Positions 44,849 through 53,863 of a DNA stretch of 64,000 nt are shown here, in pieces. Location: assembly GCF_022489035.1 (NCBI RefSeq), contig NZ_JAKVTV010000001.1:682001-746000 (forward strand). Direction: 5' to 3'. A program made the position numbers and the translations under genes. How positions within the stretch are numbered: position 1 is the first letter of the stretch; the number at the start of each line of letters is the position of its first letter. Origin of the DNA: Christiangramia lutea (GTDB lineage: Bacteria > Bacteroidota > Bacteroidia > Flavobacteriales > Flavobacteriaceae). Below the pieces are notes generated by a model, which saw only the letters and a list, made by a program, of their open reading frames with translations, was not told where the DNA came from and ran no database searches.

Positions 44849-45733
44849 TTATCTAAGGTTGAAACTACCTGTACCTAGTAGTAAGGCATCATTATAAACA
44901 TATACTTTATAATTCCCTTCCAGCAACCTGTCTTCGAGAGTTTTCGCAAGTATACAAACATCCAGCTCTTCATTTTCATAGAAAACACTTGAAGAAGCGC
45001 TATAAACCATGGTTCCGCCTTCATGCTGAACCACGATCTCGTCTCCCACGAGTTCGTTTTCGGGGTTGTATACCTGAACATACATATTCTTTTCACCAGC
45101 TTCGGCAAGATCATTTCCAGAAATGGTAAAACAAGTTCTTATCTGGTCTACCCTACGGTTGTTATCATTTTCAACCAGTTTACCGCTATTTCTAACGATC
45201 ACTCCTTCTCCTGAAAGACTGGTGATCTTTAACCTGGATGCCTTATCAACTTTAGTAGCGAGACTCTGATTAGTGGTTTGTAGTGAATCTGAAAGCTTGG
45301 TTCTCTCCTGAAGTGCCACACTCGTACTATCTAAGGAGGTAGACAACATCTGGTTCTCGTTACTTAAACTGTCCACTACTCGGAATAAACGGTCTTTTTC
45401 AGCCTTTAAATTGCCAATTTCCCTTCTGTATCTGGAAATTAAAACCAGGTTTGCCTCATTATCTTTAACTGAATCTAACAATCTTGAAATTCGATCCCTT
45501 GCATTCACAAGGTCCTGGTCCATGATCTCATTCTCTTCAATGGCCTCGTCGTACTTAACGATAAGTTCATTGAGTTCATCCTCGATCACAGATTTTTCCT
45601 TCTGAAGGATCTCTTTATTTTCTTTTTCCTCATTATAGAATTTTATAGTATAAATGCTAAGTGCAACCAGGGCTACAGCAAGAATACCTGTTAAAATCTT
45701 TAATGCGGTATTGTTCTTTTTTTCTGTCATCAT
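44849..45733 (-). CDS. Membrane-anchored coiled-coil protein of unknown function
   Basis: The 294-residue product has one N-terminal membrane segment (about residues 10-28), a heptad-rich coiled coil (about 30-165, with many Leu, Glu, Ser and Asp) and a C-terminal globular beta domain (about 170-294). Orientation predicts that the coil and domain are outside the cytoplasm. No enzyme motif is visible. I recall similar proteins beside comF or glyS in other flavobacteria, usually unnamed. Confidence 0.72.
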   Translation of the reverse strand: MMTEKKNNTALKILTGILAVALVALSIYTIKFYNEEKENKEILQKEKSVIEDELNELIVKYDEAIEENEIMDQDLVNARDRISRLLDSVKDNEANLVLISRYRREIGNLKAEKDRLFRVVDSLSNENQMLSTSLDSTSVALQERTKLSDSLQTTNQSLATKVDKASRLKITSLSGEGVIVRNSGKLVENDNNRRVDQIRTCFTISGNDLAEAGEKNMYVQVYNPENELVGDEIVVQHEGGTMVYSASSSVFYENEELDVCILAKTLEDRLLEGNYKVYVYNDALLLGTGSFNLR

Positions 45734-45793
45734 AAGTTTAATTTAGTTCGTAAATTTAGATGTTTAACCAAGTTAGGTACAAGCCATTAACAA

Positions 45794-46474
45794 ATGTTTC
45801 ACGATTTTGTAAATCTCCTATATCCCACCGTTTGTCACATTTGTGAGGCCGAATTGCTAAAGAACGAAAAATTTCTTTGCATCAATTGCCTGCACGACCT
45901 TCCGGTTACCAATTATCACCTTGATAACGACAACCCTGTTAAAAAAGTATTTTATGGCAGGGTAAAGATAGAAAATGCTGCTTCACTTTTACATTTTCGA
46001 AAAAAATCTGGTGTTCAGCAACTTATTCATGATCTGAAGTATAAAGGTCATAACAAAATAAGCAATTACCTAGGCCGCTGGTATGGAACAGAATTGTTAC
46101 AGACCGATTGGAGCAAAAGTATAGACTTAGTCATACCAGTCCCACTTCACAGATCAAAATTGAAAAAGAGAGGTTTTAACCAGGTCGAGGGCTTCGGGAG
46201 GGAAATTGCAACTATGATCAATGCCGAATATGTAGATAATATCCTGATAAAGACAAATTCTACACAAACGCAAACTCTTAAAGACAGGATTTCGCGTTGG
46301 GGCCAGATCCAGGAAACCCTCGAGGTTCAGAAAATTGAAAAAGCATCTGGAAAACATATCTTACTGGTAGATGACCTGGTCACCACAGGAGCTACTCTTG
46401 AAGCTTGCTCGAATAAACTGCTTGAGATACCTGGAGTAAAGTTAAGTATAGCGACTATGGCAATTACCAATTAA
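45794..46474 (+). CDS. comF: ComF-family phosphoribosyltransferase-like protein
   Basis: A 226-residue protein with an N-terminal zinc-ribbon (CHIC and CINC, residues about 14-34) and a PRPP-binding loop in ILLVDDLVTTGATLEAC. VPVPLHRSKLKKRGFNQ is diagnostic of the family. ComF helps internalise DNA in competent bacteria, with single-strand handling and PriA links in some species; its role here is only by family. It is divergent from the coiled-coil gene. Confidence 0.93.
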   Translation: MFHDFVNLLYPTVCHICEAELLKNEKFLCINCLHDLPVTNYHLDNDNPVKKVFYGRVKIENAASLLHFRKKSGVQQLIHDLKYKGHNKISNYLGRWYGTELLQTDWSKSIDLVIPVPLHRSKLKKRGFNQVEGFGREIATMINAEYVDNILIKTNSTQTQTLKDRISRWGQIQETLEVQKIEKASGKHILLVDDLVTTGATLEACSNKLLEIPGVKLSIATMAITN

Positions 46475-46531
46475 GCTTTGCGTTGTAATTCAAAATAATT
46501 GTTTCTTTGCTAAAAGTTTCAGCTTTAGTTT

Positions 46532-48139
46532 ATGAAAAAAAGGATACCGGGATTTGTAATCGTAATAGTCTTGCTTTTCACTATGGTGCAGTGCGCTAAA
46601 AAGGGAATGCCTGAGGGAGGCCCTATAGATGAGGAACCACCAAAGTTCATAAAGGCGAATCCGGAGAATTATTCCATCAACTTTGATAAAGACGAGATAC
46701 GTATATATTTTGACGAATATATCAAGCTGGAAAAACCTCAGCAACAGATCATCGTTTCCCCTCCCATGGATCCCAAGCCCAATATCATGCCCCTTGGAAC
46801 TGCCCGGAAAGATATTAAGATCGAGATCTTCGACACCCTGGAAGAAAATACTACTTATGCAATCAATTTCGGAAGGAGCATTGTAGACAATAATGAATCC
46901 AATCCTTACGATTATTTTAAATATGTATTCTCAACCGGAGATTATATAGATTCTCTGATGGTAAAAGGAACCGTGGAGGACGCGCAGCTAAAAGAAGTCT
47001 CATACCCGGTTTCGGTAATGTTATATGCCATGGATACTACCTATACAGATTCCATCGTATATAAGGAAACTCCCCGATATGTCACCTATTCTCAGGATAG
47101 TACTTATACTTTTTCCCTGGAGAATTTAAAGGCAGGAACTTATAAAATGGTGGGAATACTGGATAATAATGATAACTACCTCTACAATCCGAAAAAGGAG
47201 AAAATTGGTTTTATTGCCGGGAATGTTACTATACCTACTGATAGTACCTACGAAATAACCGTTTTCAAGGAAGAACTTGAATTTGAACCTAAGAGACCAA
47301 CCCATTTCAAAGGAAATCAGATACTATTTGGCTATGAGGGCTCGCCAAACCTGGACAGTTTATCTTTAGATCTTCTTACTCCCAAGCCGGAAGGTTTTGC
47401 CTCAAGGCTGATAAAAGACGCTAAAACAGATAGCCTTTATTACTGGTACAATATTAAACCTGAATCTGACAGTCTTAGTTTTGAAATTGTAACTCCAACT
47501 ACCAGAGACACTTTACTAGCCAGGCTTACTACCCTGGACAGGGATTCCCTTTTAGTTTCAGCCGAAACCGGTGGAATAAAGGAGAACTTTAAATTCAGAG
47601 CGAATACCCCGATCGTGGACTATGAAAAAGAGCTTATTTCTATAATGGACAGAGACTCTTCCGACGTAGAGTTTTATGCAGAATTCGATCCGCTCAAGAA
47701 CGTCATCGAACTTGCATTTGAGAAAACACCTGAAAATAATTACCAGGTCACCGCTCTACCCGGTGCGATAACCGACCTGTTTGAGGAAACAAATGACACC
47801 CTGGTCCAGACTCTAAGAACAAAAGCCACTGCAGAATATGGAACCATTATTCTGAATGTTCAGAATATTGAATCCTATCCGGTAATCATCCAGTTAACTG
47901 ACACTAATGGAGAGGTAATAGAAGAGCAGTATTCTGAAAGTGAAAGTAATTTCACATTCAGGTATCTTAATCCTGGAAAATTCCTAATCAGGGTGATCTC
48001 AGATCGTAATGGAAACAGAAAATGGGACACCGGTGATTACCTCAAAAAAAGGCAGCCAGAGCAAATCAAATATTTCCAGGACACCTTGGATATCCGTGCG
48101 AACTGGGACTGGAACGAGTCTATTCGTCTAGAAGATTAA
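46532..48139 (+). CDS. Ig-like domain lipoprotein
   Basis: A 535-residue exported protein with a lipobox ending at Cys21 (TMVQCAKKG). The first domain (about residues 30-140) is a Big_5-type Ig-like fold with the phrase EEPPKFIKANPENYSINFDKD split as usual for the family. The rest is beta-rich and ends in a carboxypeptidase-regulatory-like stretch (FLIRVISDRNGNRKWDTGDY). Probably an outer-membrane or surface structural protein. Its 3' end overlaps the convergent nitrilase gene by 20 bases. Confidence 0.82.
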   Translation: MKKRIPGFVIVIVLLFTMVQCAKKGMPEGGPIDEEPPKFIKANPENYSINFDKDEIRIYFDEYIKLEKPQQQIIVSPPMDPKPNIMPLGTARKDIKIEIFDTLEENTTYAINFGRSIVDNNESNPYDYFKYVFSTGDYIDSLMVKGTVEDAQLKEVSYPVSVMLYAMDTTYTDSIVYKETPRYVTYSQDSTYTFSLENLKAGTYKMVGILDNNDNYLYNPKKEKIGFIAGNVTIPTDSTYEITVFKEELEFEPKRPTHFKGNQILFGYEGSPNLDSLSLDLLTPKPEGFASRLIKDAKTDSLYYWYNIKPESDSLSFEIVTPTTRDTLLARLTTLDRDSLLVSAETGGIKENFKFRANTPIVDYEKELISIMDRDSSDVEFYAEFDPLKNVIELAFEKTPENNYQVTALPGAITDLFEETNDTLVQTLRTKATAEYGTIILNVQNIESYPVIIQLTDTNGEVIEEQYSESESNFTFRYLNPGKFLIRVISDRNGNRKWDTGDYLKKRQPEQIKYFQDTLDIRANWDWNESIRLED

Positions 48140-48905
48140 ACCTATCCCTGTCCTGGAGGAATTTTAGTTTATTCCTTATTTCATTCTGGGAACTTTTTTC
48201 CAGAATGATCTCGGCAGTGAATTCTTCTTCTCGATCCAGATCGGTTAAATTATTACCTAAGGTATCATACACTGCGGAATGCCCATTATATACATAACCA
48301 TCCCCATCCTTTCCGGTGCGGTTAAGCCCTACGCAATAACTCATATTTTCTATGGCACGAGCTTTTAAAAGTGCGTCCCAGGCGTTCACTCTTTTCTCGG
48401 GCCAGTTAGCCACATATATAAGCAGGTCATAATCCTCGGTATTCCTGGCAAAAACCGGAAACCTCAGGTCGTAACATATTAAGGGACATATTTTCCAGCC
48501 TTTGTAATTCACAAGGAGCCGGTCTTTACCCGCAGTATAGGTTTCATCTTCCTTGGCCAGGGTAAAAGTATGCCTCTTATCGTATAATTTGTAGCTGCCA
48601 TCTGGAAATACAAAGAATAACCGGTTATAGAAATTTGAACTTTCAGTGATTATAACACTCCCGGTTATAGCGGCCGACTTTCTCCTAGCCCATTTCTGCA
48701 TCCACGCCAGAGTTTCACCTTCGGTTTCTTCGGCCAGTTCCTTAGCGTTCATACTAAATCCTGTAGTAAACATTTCTGGCAGAATAATAAGGTCTACTTC
48801 TTTGGATATCTTTTCAATTTCCGTTGAAAAAAGTTTCCGGTTTGCTTCAGCATCTTCCCAATTAAGGTTTGCCTGGATAAAGGCAATATTTAGTTTTTCG
48901 CTCAT
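48120..48905 (-). CDS. Nitrilase-family amidohydrolase (YafV/omega-amidase-like)
   Basis: C-N hydrolase likely acting on omega-amides such as 2-oxoglutaramate. From the ATG at 48905 it is 261 residues; a TTG at 48920 would add five. The catalytic triad is visible: Glu in LPEMFTTGF, Lys in YDKRHTF and Cys in PLICYDLRFP. The YDLRFP segment and length match E. coli YafV. Substrate is inferred from the family only. Confidence 0.9.
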   Translation of the reverse strand: MSEKLNIAFIQANLNWEDAEANRKLFSTEIEKISKEVDLIILPEMFTTGFSMNAKELAEETEGETLAWMQKWARRKSAAITGSVIITESSNFYNRLFFVFPDGSYKLYDKRHTFTLAKEDETYTAGKDRLLVNYKGWKICPLICYDLRFPVFARNTEDYDLLIYVANWPEKRVNAWDALLKARAIENMSYCVGLNRTGKDGDGYVYNGHSAVYDTLGNNLTDLDREEEFTAEIILEKSSQNEIRNKLKFLQDRDRFNLLDE

Positions 48906-49009
48906 ATCCAAAAATATCAATTTTGACCTGGCAATCCCAAATACATGTTAAATGATTGGACATAATCAAACGAATAAATAGTTTTAATCTGTAAAAATTG
49001 AAAAAGATT

Positions 49010-49513
49010 ATGAGCATAGGAACATTTCTTCAGAAGGATTCATATATGTCTAACTCTAGCAGAAGCCTTATTTCCGGCTTTGTTGGCGGTCTTGCTGGTT
49101 CAGCGGTTAAAAGCCTTATAGAGCAATTCCTTCCGGTTAGAGAAGTAGATCAACGTTCAGCTCAGATCAAGATCGTAGATGATCTTTCTACCAAAATTAC
49201 CGGAACTCCTATAAGTACCGAAAATGAAGCTCTAGCCGAGCAACTGGTGAATATCCCGGTTGGGGGTTCTTTAGGAGCTGCCTATGGTTATGGAAAAAAG
49301 GATCGCTTAGGTTTAAGACCAATGGATGGAGTAATCTTTGGCGCGACCACCTGGGCTTCTACCCATGAAACTTCGCTGCCAATTCTTGGTCTGGAACCCA
49401 AACCAACCGATGTCCCCATTAAAATGCAGCTAAATGAACTTTTTGCCCATATCGCCTTTGGGGTGACTACCGAGTTAGTAAGACATTATATGGAAAAACA
49501 GTTCCGGGAATAA
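49010..49513 (+). CDS. DUF1440/YagU-like membrane protein
   Basis: From the ATG at 49010 it is 167 residues. It has weak hydrophobic segments (about residues 20-40, 85-125 and 140-160). The end NELFAHIAFGVTTELVRHY resembles the YagU C-terminus. Function is unknown. A TTG at 48998 and an ATG at 49046 are other possible starts. A weak promoter (TTG, 20 bases, TAGTTTTA) lies at 48956-48986. Its stop abuts the end of the convergent helicase gene with no gap. Confidence 0.6.
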   Translation: MSIGTFLQKDSYMSNSSRSLISGFVGGLAGSAVKSLIEQFLPVREVDQRSAQIKIVDDLSTKITGTPISTENEALAEQLVNIPVGGSLGAAYGYGKKDRLGLRPMDGVIFGATTWASTHETSLPILGLEPKPTDVPIKMQLNELFAHIAFGVTTELVRHYMEKQFRE

Positions 49514-51982
49514 TTATTTTTCCAGCTGTTTCAGCATTCTTCGAATCCTGTCTTCAATTTTTTCTGAAGACAGTTTTTCCCTTAGCCTATCTGTAATTAT
49601 TGGAAATGAAAAGGGTGTTGGTTTTTCGCATTTTCGCCAAACTATTTCCTGTTCCGCAATTCTTTCTAATGATATCCTTAATCGACCCTCTTCCAGCTGA
49701 TGCTCGAAGGTCTCCCTGAAAGCCTGTTGATATAACAGATTATCTTCTTCGTAATCTCTAAAAACACTGAAGAGCAACTGCGAATTAGACTGCAGGTGTT
49801 TGCTTTTCACCAGTTTATTAGGATAGCCGGTAAAAACAAGACCTGTGATCACGGCAATATCACGAAATTTACGCCGGGCCATCTCGGTAGCATTCAAACT
49901 TTTATAAAGATCATCCATTAGAAAATCAGCTGAAAAAAGATCGTTATCAAGAACCTGCTGCATATCGATCTCCTGGTCTGAAAGCAATTCAAATCCATAA
50001 TCATTAAAAGCTATTGAAAAACTTATAGGAGACAGCAAACTTATTCGGTAAGCCAGTAAACTACCTAAGGCTTCATGTACAAACCTACCTTCAAAAGGAT
50101 AAAAAATAGCATGATATCCTTCTCTGGTCTTAAAAGTTTCGATTAGAAATTCTCCGCTTTTAGGTATGATGGATTCCTTTTTCTGTCTTTCGAATATTGG
50201 TTGTAATGCCTCTAATTCCCGGGTACTTTTTTCATGCTGTCCTGAAGTTGCTGCCAGATACATTTCTTCCCGTAGCAATTCGCTCATTTGCGCAGAAAAA
50301 GTCATTCTTCCTCCCATCCAGCTGGGAACTTTAGATGTTTTTTTAGTTGATTTTCTAACCAGAACTTGCATGTTCTTGATCCTCACCAGTTCCAGGTTTC
50401 TACCGGAAAAGGTAAAAACATCCCCGGGTTTAAGCTTGGATATAAAGAACTCTTCGATAGTTCCAATATAACCGCCCTTCATATATTTTACACTCAACGT
50501 GGCATCGCTAACGATGGTTCCAATCTGCAGCCTGTGTCGCATGGCTACTCCCCGGTTATTTATCTTGAACTTACCATCATCTTCGATCTCTACCTTCTTA
50601 TACTCATCATATGCCTGTAAACTCTGGCTTCCCTTAGTGATAAAATTAAGGATCCACAACCATTCCTCTTCGGTGATTCCCTGGAAGCAAAATGTTGAAG
50701 CGATCTCAGGGAAAATATCCTTTGGATAGAATCCGTTAGATACCGCCAGGCTATTCAAATACTGAATTAACACATCGTAACTCATGAGATAGGGCACCCT
50801 GTCTTCTACAGCTTTTTTTTCTACTGCTTTTTGAAGCGCAGAAGCTTCAATTAATTCAATCGCATGAGTGGGCAGAAAATAGATAAGACTCACTTTCCCG
50901 GGTTGATGCCCACTTCTTCCGGCCCTTTGCAGGAACCTGGCCACACCCTTTGGGCCTCCAACCTGTATAATTGTTTCCACTGGAGCAAAATCAACTCCCA
51001 GGTCCAGGCTCGAAGTACAAACTACTGCCTTTAAACTCTCATTCCTTATCGCCTGTTCCACCCAAAGTCTTGTTTCCTTATTTATACTCCCGTGGTGCAT
51101 GGCGACCTCACCGGCAAATTCAGGATATTTAGCCAGAAGTCTTTGAAACCAGATCTCACACTGGGACCGTGTGTTTGTGAATAATAGGGTTGTTCTGCTA
51201 TTATTGATGATTGGAACTACTTCATCTAATAAGTGAAGTCCCAGATGTCCTCTCCATGGAAATTTTTCCATGGTTTCAGGAATGATCGACCTTACCTCAA
51301 TTTTCTTTTTGAGGTTTGCCTTTATCAATACCGAATTTTTCATTGCTGATGAATCGGGTCCCAGAAGCACTTCTCTGGCCTGATTCAAATTCCCAATGGT
51401 AGCTGAAATTCCCCAAATGCGCAGATCTTTAGAAATTGACTTCAAACGTGACAGCCCAAGTTCTACCTGCACTCCTCGCTTGGTTCCTAATAACTCGTGC
51501 CATTCATCTACTACAATAGCCTGCAGATCTTTAAAAATTTTGTCATAATTTTTAGACGCCAACAGAAGATGAAGACTCTCCGGGGTGGTAATTAGCAAAT
51601 CTGGCATAGATCTTTTCTGTGCTGCCCTTTCCTTTTGAGAAGTATCCCCTGTTCTTATGCCAACACTTAATTGAGTGCCCATACCTTCGGCAAACCTCGA
51701 GGCTGCCTGCTCGATCTCTACTGAAAGGGCCCTTAACGGTGTAATCCAGACCGCTTTTAAGCCCTTTTTATGTTTAGTCTTGAAATCAGGATTTTTTTTG
51801 ATGTAATCCAGCACAATAGGAACCCACAACGCATAAGTTTTTCCGCTACCGGTAGGAGCATTTAAAAGTCCGTTCTTTTTTTGAAGATATGCCGTCCAGG
51901 TGTCTTTCTGAAACTTAAAAGGTTTCCAGTCATTTTCAGCAAACCAGTATTCAGCAAGATTCAAAAGTTGCGCTCTATTCAA
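49514..51982 (-). CDS. Lhr-like DEXH helicase, ligase-associated DNA damage response
   Basis: Superfamily 2 ATP-dependent helicase, 822 residues. Walker A is APTGSGKTYALW, Walker B VVDEWHELLG (DEWH, variant of DEXH), and motif VI QRAGRSGH is clear. The C-terminal half carries the Lhr winged-helix and beta domains (GSLLAYRI, MARRKFRDIAVITGLV). It belongs to the bacterial repair set of Lhr-like helicase, ATP-dependent ligase, MBL exonuclease and metallophosphoesterase. Here it is about 1.9 kb from the ligase, on the same strand, with two other genes between. Confidence 0.93.
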   Translation of the reverse strand: MNRAQLLNLAEYWFAENDWKPFKFQKDTWTAYLQKKNGLLNAPTGSGKTYALWVPIVLDYIKKNPDFKTKHKKGLKAVWITPLRALSVEIEQAASRFAEGMGTQLSVGIRTGDTSQKERAAQKRSMPDLLITTPESLHLLLASKNYDKIFKDLQAIVVDEWHELLGTKRGVQVELGLSRLKSISKDLRIWGISATIGNLNQAREVLLGPDSSAMKNSVLIKANLKKKIEVRSIIPETMEKFPWRGHLGLHLLDEVVPIINNSRTTLLFTNTRSQCEIWFQRLLAKYPEFAGEVAMHHGSINKETRLWVEQAIRNESLKAVVCTSSLDLGVDFAPVETIIQVGGPKGVARFLQRAGRSGHQPGKVSLIYFLPTHAIELIEASALQKAVEKKAVEDRVPYLMSYDVLIQYLNSLAVSNGFYPKDIFPEIASTFCFQGITEEEWLWILNFITKGSQSLQAYDEYKKVEIEDDGKFKINNRGVAMRHRLQIGTIVSDATLSVKYMKGGYIGTIEEFFISKLKPGDVFTFSGRNLELVRIKNMQVLVRKSTKKTSKVPSWMGGRMTFSAQMSELLREEMYLAATSGQHEKSTRELEALQPIFERQKKESIIPKSGEFLIETFKTREGYHAIFYPFEGRFVHEALGSLLAYRISLLSPISFSIAFNDYGFELLSDQEIDMQQVLDNDLFSADFLMDDLYKSLNATEMARRKFRDIAVITGLVFTGYPNKLVKSKHLQSNSQLLFSVFRDYEEDNLLYQQAFRETFEHQLEEGRLRISLERIAEQEIVWRKCEKPTPFSFPIITDRLREKLSSEKIEDRIRRMLKQLEK

Positions 51983-52017
51983 GATTTAAAAGTTGAATTT
52001 TTAAAGACCTTCATTAA

Positions 52018-52653
52018 CTAACGCTCTATTTTGAAGTTTTCCAGATTAATATCATCCATTCCCACGTTATCGAAAGGATATTCCAGTTGATCCTGAATAT
52101 TATAAAGTGAAATAAGGGTGAACTGGGTTATAAAAATGATCAGGTAAACGATCCAGTCTGCTTCGCGAATTCCCAGGTTATAAATTATGGTTGGTGCGTA
52201 AACGATGGGAAAAAGATAAATGAAGATCTCACAATAGGCCATAAGACTTATTGGTGTTCTATGGGAATGTATCCCATGTAGATTTTCTATAGATTCATGC
52301 ATATCCTTGGCATATTTAAAGACGCGGTCCTGAATTTTGTTGGGTACAAGATTGTCTTTTTCCAGTACAAATTTGTAAACCTCATGTGAAATCTCATCCA
52401 AAATTTTAATATCATTATTTTTTTTTGATAGATGTTCCAGGGTTTTCTCATTGATTTCAAGGAGGATATCTTCAGCCTCACGTTTTTTCTCTGGCGTTAG
52501 ATCTTTACTACTTAATAAAAAATACCTTACGGTCTTTATTGAACTTACAAATCCACTTAAATGCTCCAGAGCCTTTTCCCTCCTTCTAAAAGAGCCTCTA
52601 ATTGTAAAAACTAAAGGAAAAATAATGGCAATACTCAATAGAGTAAGGTCCAC
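52018..52653 (-). CDS. Bestrophin-like membrane protein, start uncertain
   Basis: From the GTG at 52653 it is 211 residues with an N-terminal hydrophobic segment ending FPLVFTIRGSFRRREKALEHL, a helical middle and two more membrane segments (about residues 135-185), then an acidic NVGMDDINLENF tail like that of bestrophin-type channels. Translation upstream of the GTG continues for 39 more codons (to 52770) as a plausible membrane helix, with no ATG, GTG or TTG. The true start may be an ATT there. The family call is tentative. Confidence 0.6.
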   Translation of the reverse strand: MDLTLLSIAIIFPLVFTIRGSFRRREKALEHLSGFVSSIKTVRYFLLSSKDLTPEKKREAEDILLEINEKTLEHLSKKNNDIKILDEISHEVYKFVLEKDNLVPNKIQDRVFKYAKDMHESIENLHGIHSHRTPISLMAYCEIFIYLFPIVYAPTIIYNLGIREADWIVYLIIFITQFTLISLYNIQDQLEYPFDNVGMDDINLENFKIER

Positions 52654-52796
52654 ATTAAAGCTAATATCAAACTTTAAGGCCAGGAAAGTGATCGCAAAAG
52701 ACAGTAATAAGGTTACGATCGTCCGATAATTAATTATGGAAAAATACTTTTTAATAACCTGATTTTTAATATTTTAGATAAATATATGCCATTATT

Positions 52797-53855
52797 ATGG
52801 ATAAGCGCGCTATCCTTATAATACTAATTTGCAGTTTTTACTTTTCCTACTCCTATTCCCAGGAATACAATAAAGATTTTTCCCAGAGACCCATCTCCGA
52901 ATTATTTTCTGAGCAGGAGATAATGACTATATCACTACGGTACTCTAATAAAGATATTAAAAAAGAAACCAATGACTCTACTTTTATAAGTACCTATTTA
53001 AAATATAAGACAGGTAGCCCCGCTTGGGATTCTCTGGAAGTGAGATTAAGAAAGAGAGGGCAATTTCGTCTTAAAAATTGCTATTACGCACCCCTAAAGT
53101 TGAAGATCAAAAAGAAAAAATCTCTGGAAACCACCTTCCAGGGGCATAAGAATCTTAAGCTGGTCCTTCCCTGTCTTGCCCAACGGGATATGAACGATAA
53201 TGTGATGAAAGAATACCTGGCTTACAAGTTATATGAGATCATTTCCCCTTATCACTTTAAAACAAGACTCGTAGAAATCAATTATGAAGAAGACCGCGGA
53301 AAGAAAATTAAACCTCATGAATTAAAAGGTTTCCTGGTTGAAGACGATAAACATGTAGCAGAGAGAATTGGAGGAAAAGTAATTCAGACCTTTATCCATC
53401 CGCTGAACCATGCGCCAAAGGAATCGGTCCGAAATGCTTTTTTCCAGTTTATGATAGGAAATACAGATTATTCAACAGCATACCTCCATAACTGTGAATT
53501 GATCTTAAGAGAAGGTGAGATCATTCCTGTTCCCTACGATTTTGATATGGCTGGAATGGTAAATACGAGTTACGCAACGGTTTCCCAAATCAATGATGAA
53601 AAACTTATAATAGAAGATGTAACCCAGCGGATGTACAGAGGTTTTAAAAGAAATCCAAATCTATTAAGAGAAGTAAGGCTGGAATTTATAGAAAACAAAA
53701 CTGCGATTCTGGATGAAATCGAAGCTCATAAAGAATATTTTGAGAATAATGGCGAGTATGATAGTGTCTACGATTATATAGAAGGCTTTTTCGAAATTCT
53801 CACAAATGAGAAAAGATTTCAATCTGAAATTTTAGATATGGTTCGCACAAATTAG
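52797..53855 (+). CDS. Secreted CotH-like protein
   Basis: A 352-residue protein with a signal peptide (about residues 1-21). It has the shape of CotH-type atypical kinases: QFRLKNCYYAPLKLK, a lysine-containing strand (NLKLVLPCLA), MIGNTDYSTAYLHNCELI with N222 and D224, and IPVPYDFDMAG with D248 and D250 at the expected metal site. CotH proteins phosphorylate other exported proteins in Bacillus; kinase activity here is inference. It sits on the opposite strand between the helicase and ligase genes. Confidence 0.65.
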   Translation: MDKRAILIILICSFYFSYSYSQEYNKDFSQRPISELFSEQEIMTISLRYSNKDIKKETNDSTFISTYLKYKTGSPAWDSLEVRLRKRGQFRLKNCYYAPLKLKIKKKKSLETTFQGHKNLKLVLPCLAQRDMNDNVMKEYLAYKLYEIISPYHFKTRLVEINYEEDRGKKIKPHELKGFLVEDDKHVAERIGGKVIQTFIHPLNHAPKESVRNAFFQFMIGNTDYSTAYLHNCELILREGEIIPVPYDFDMAGMVNTSYATVSQINDEKLIIEDVTQRMYRGFKRNPNLLREVRLEFIENKTAILDEIEAHKEYFENNGEYDSVYDYIEGFFEILTNEKRFQSEILDMVRTN

Positions 53856-53863
53856 ATCCTGAA

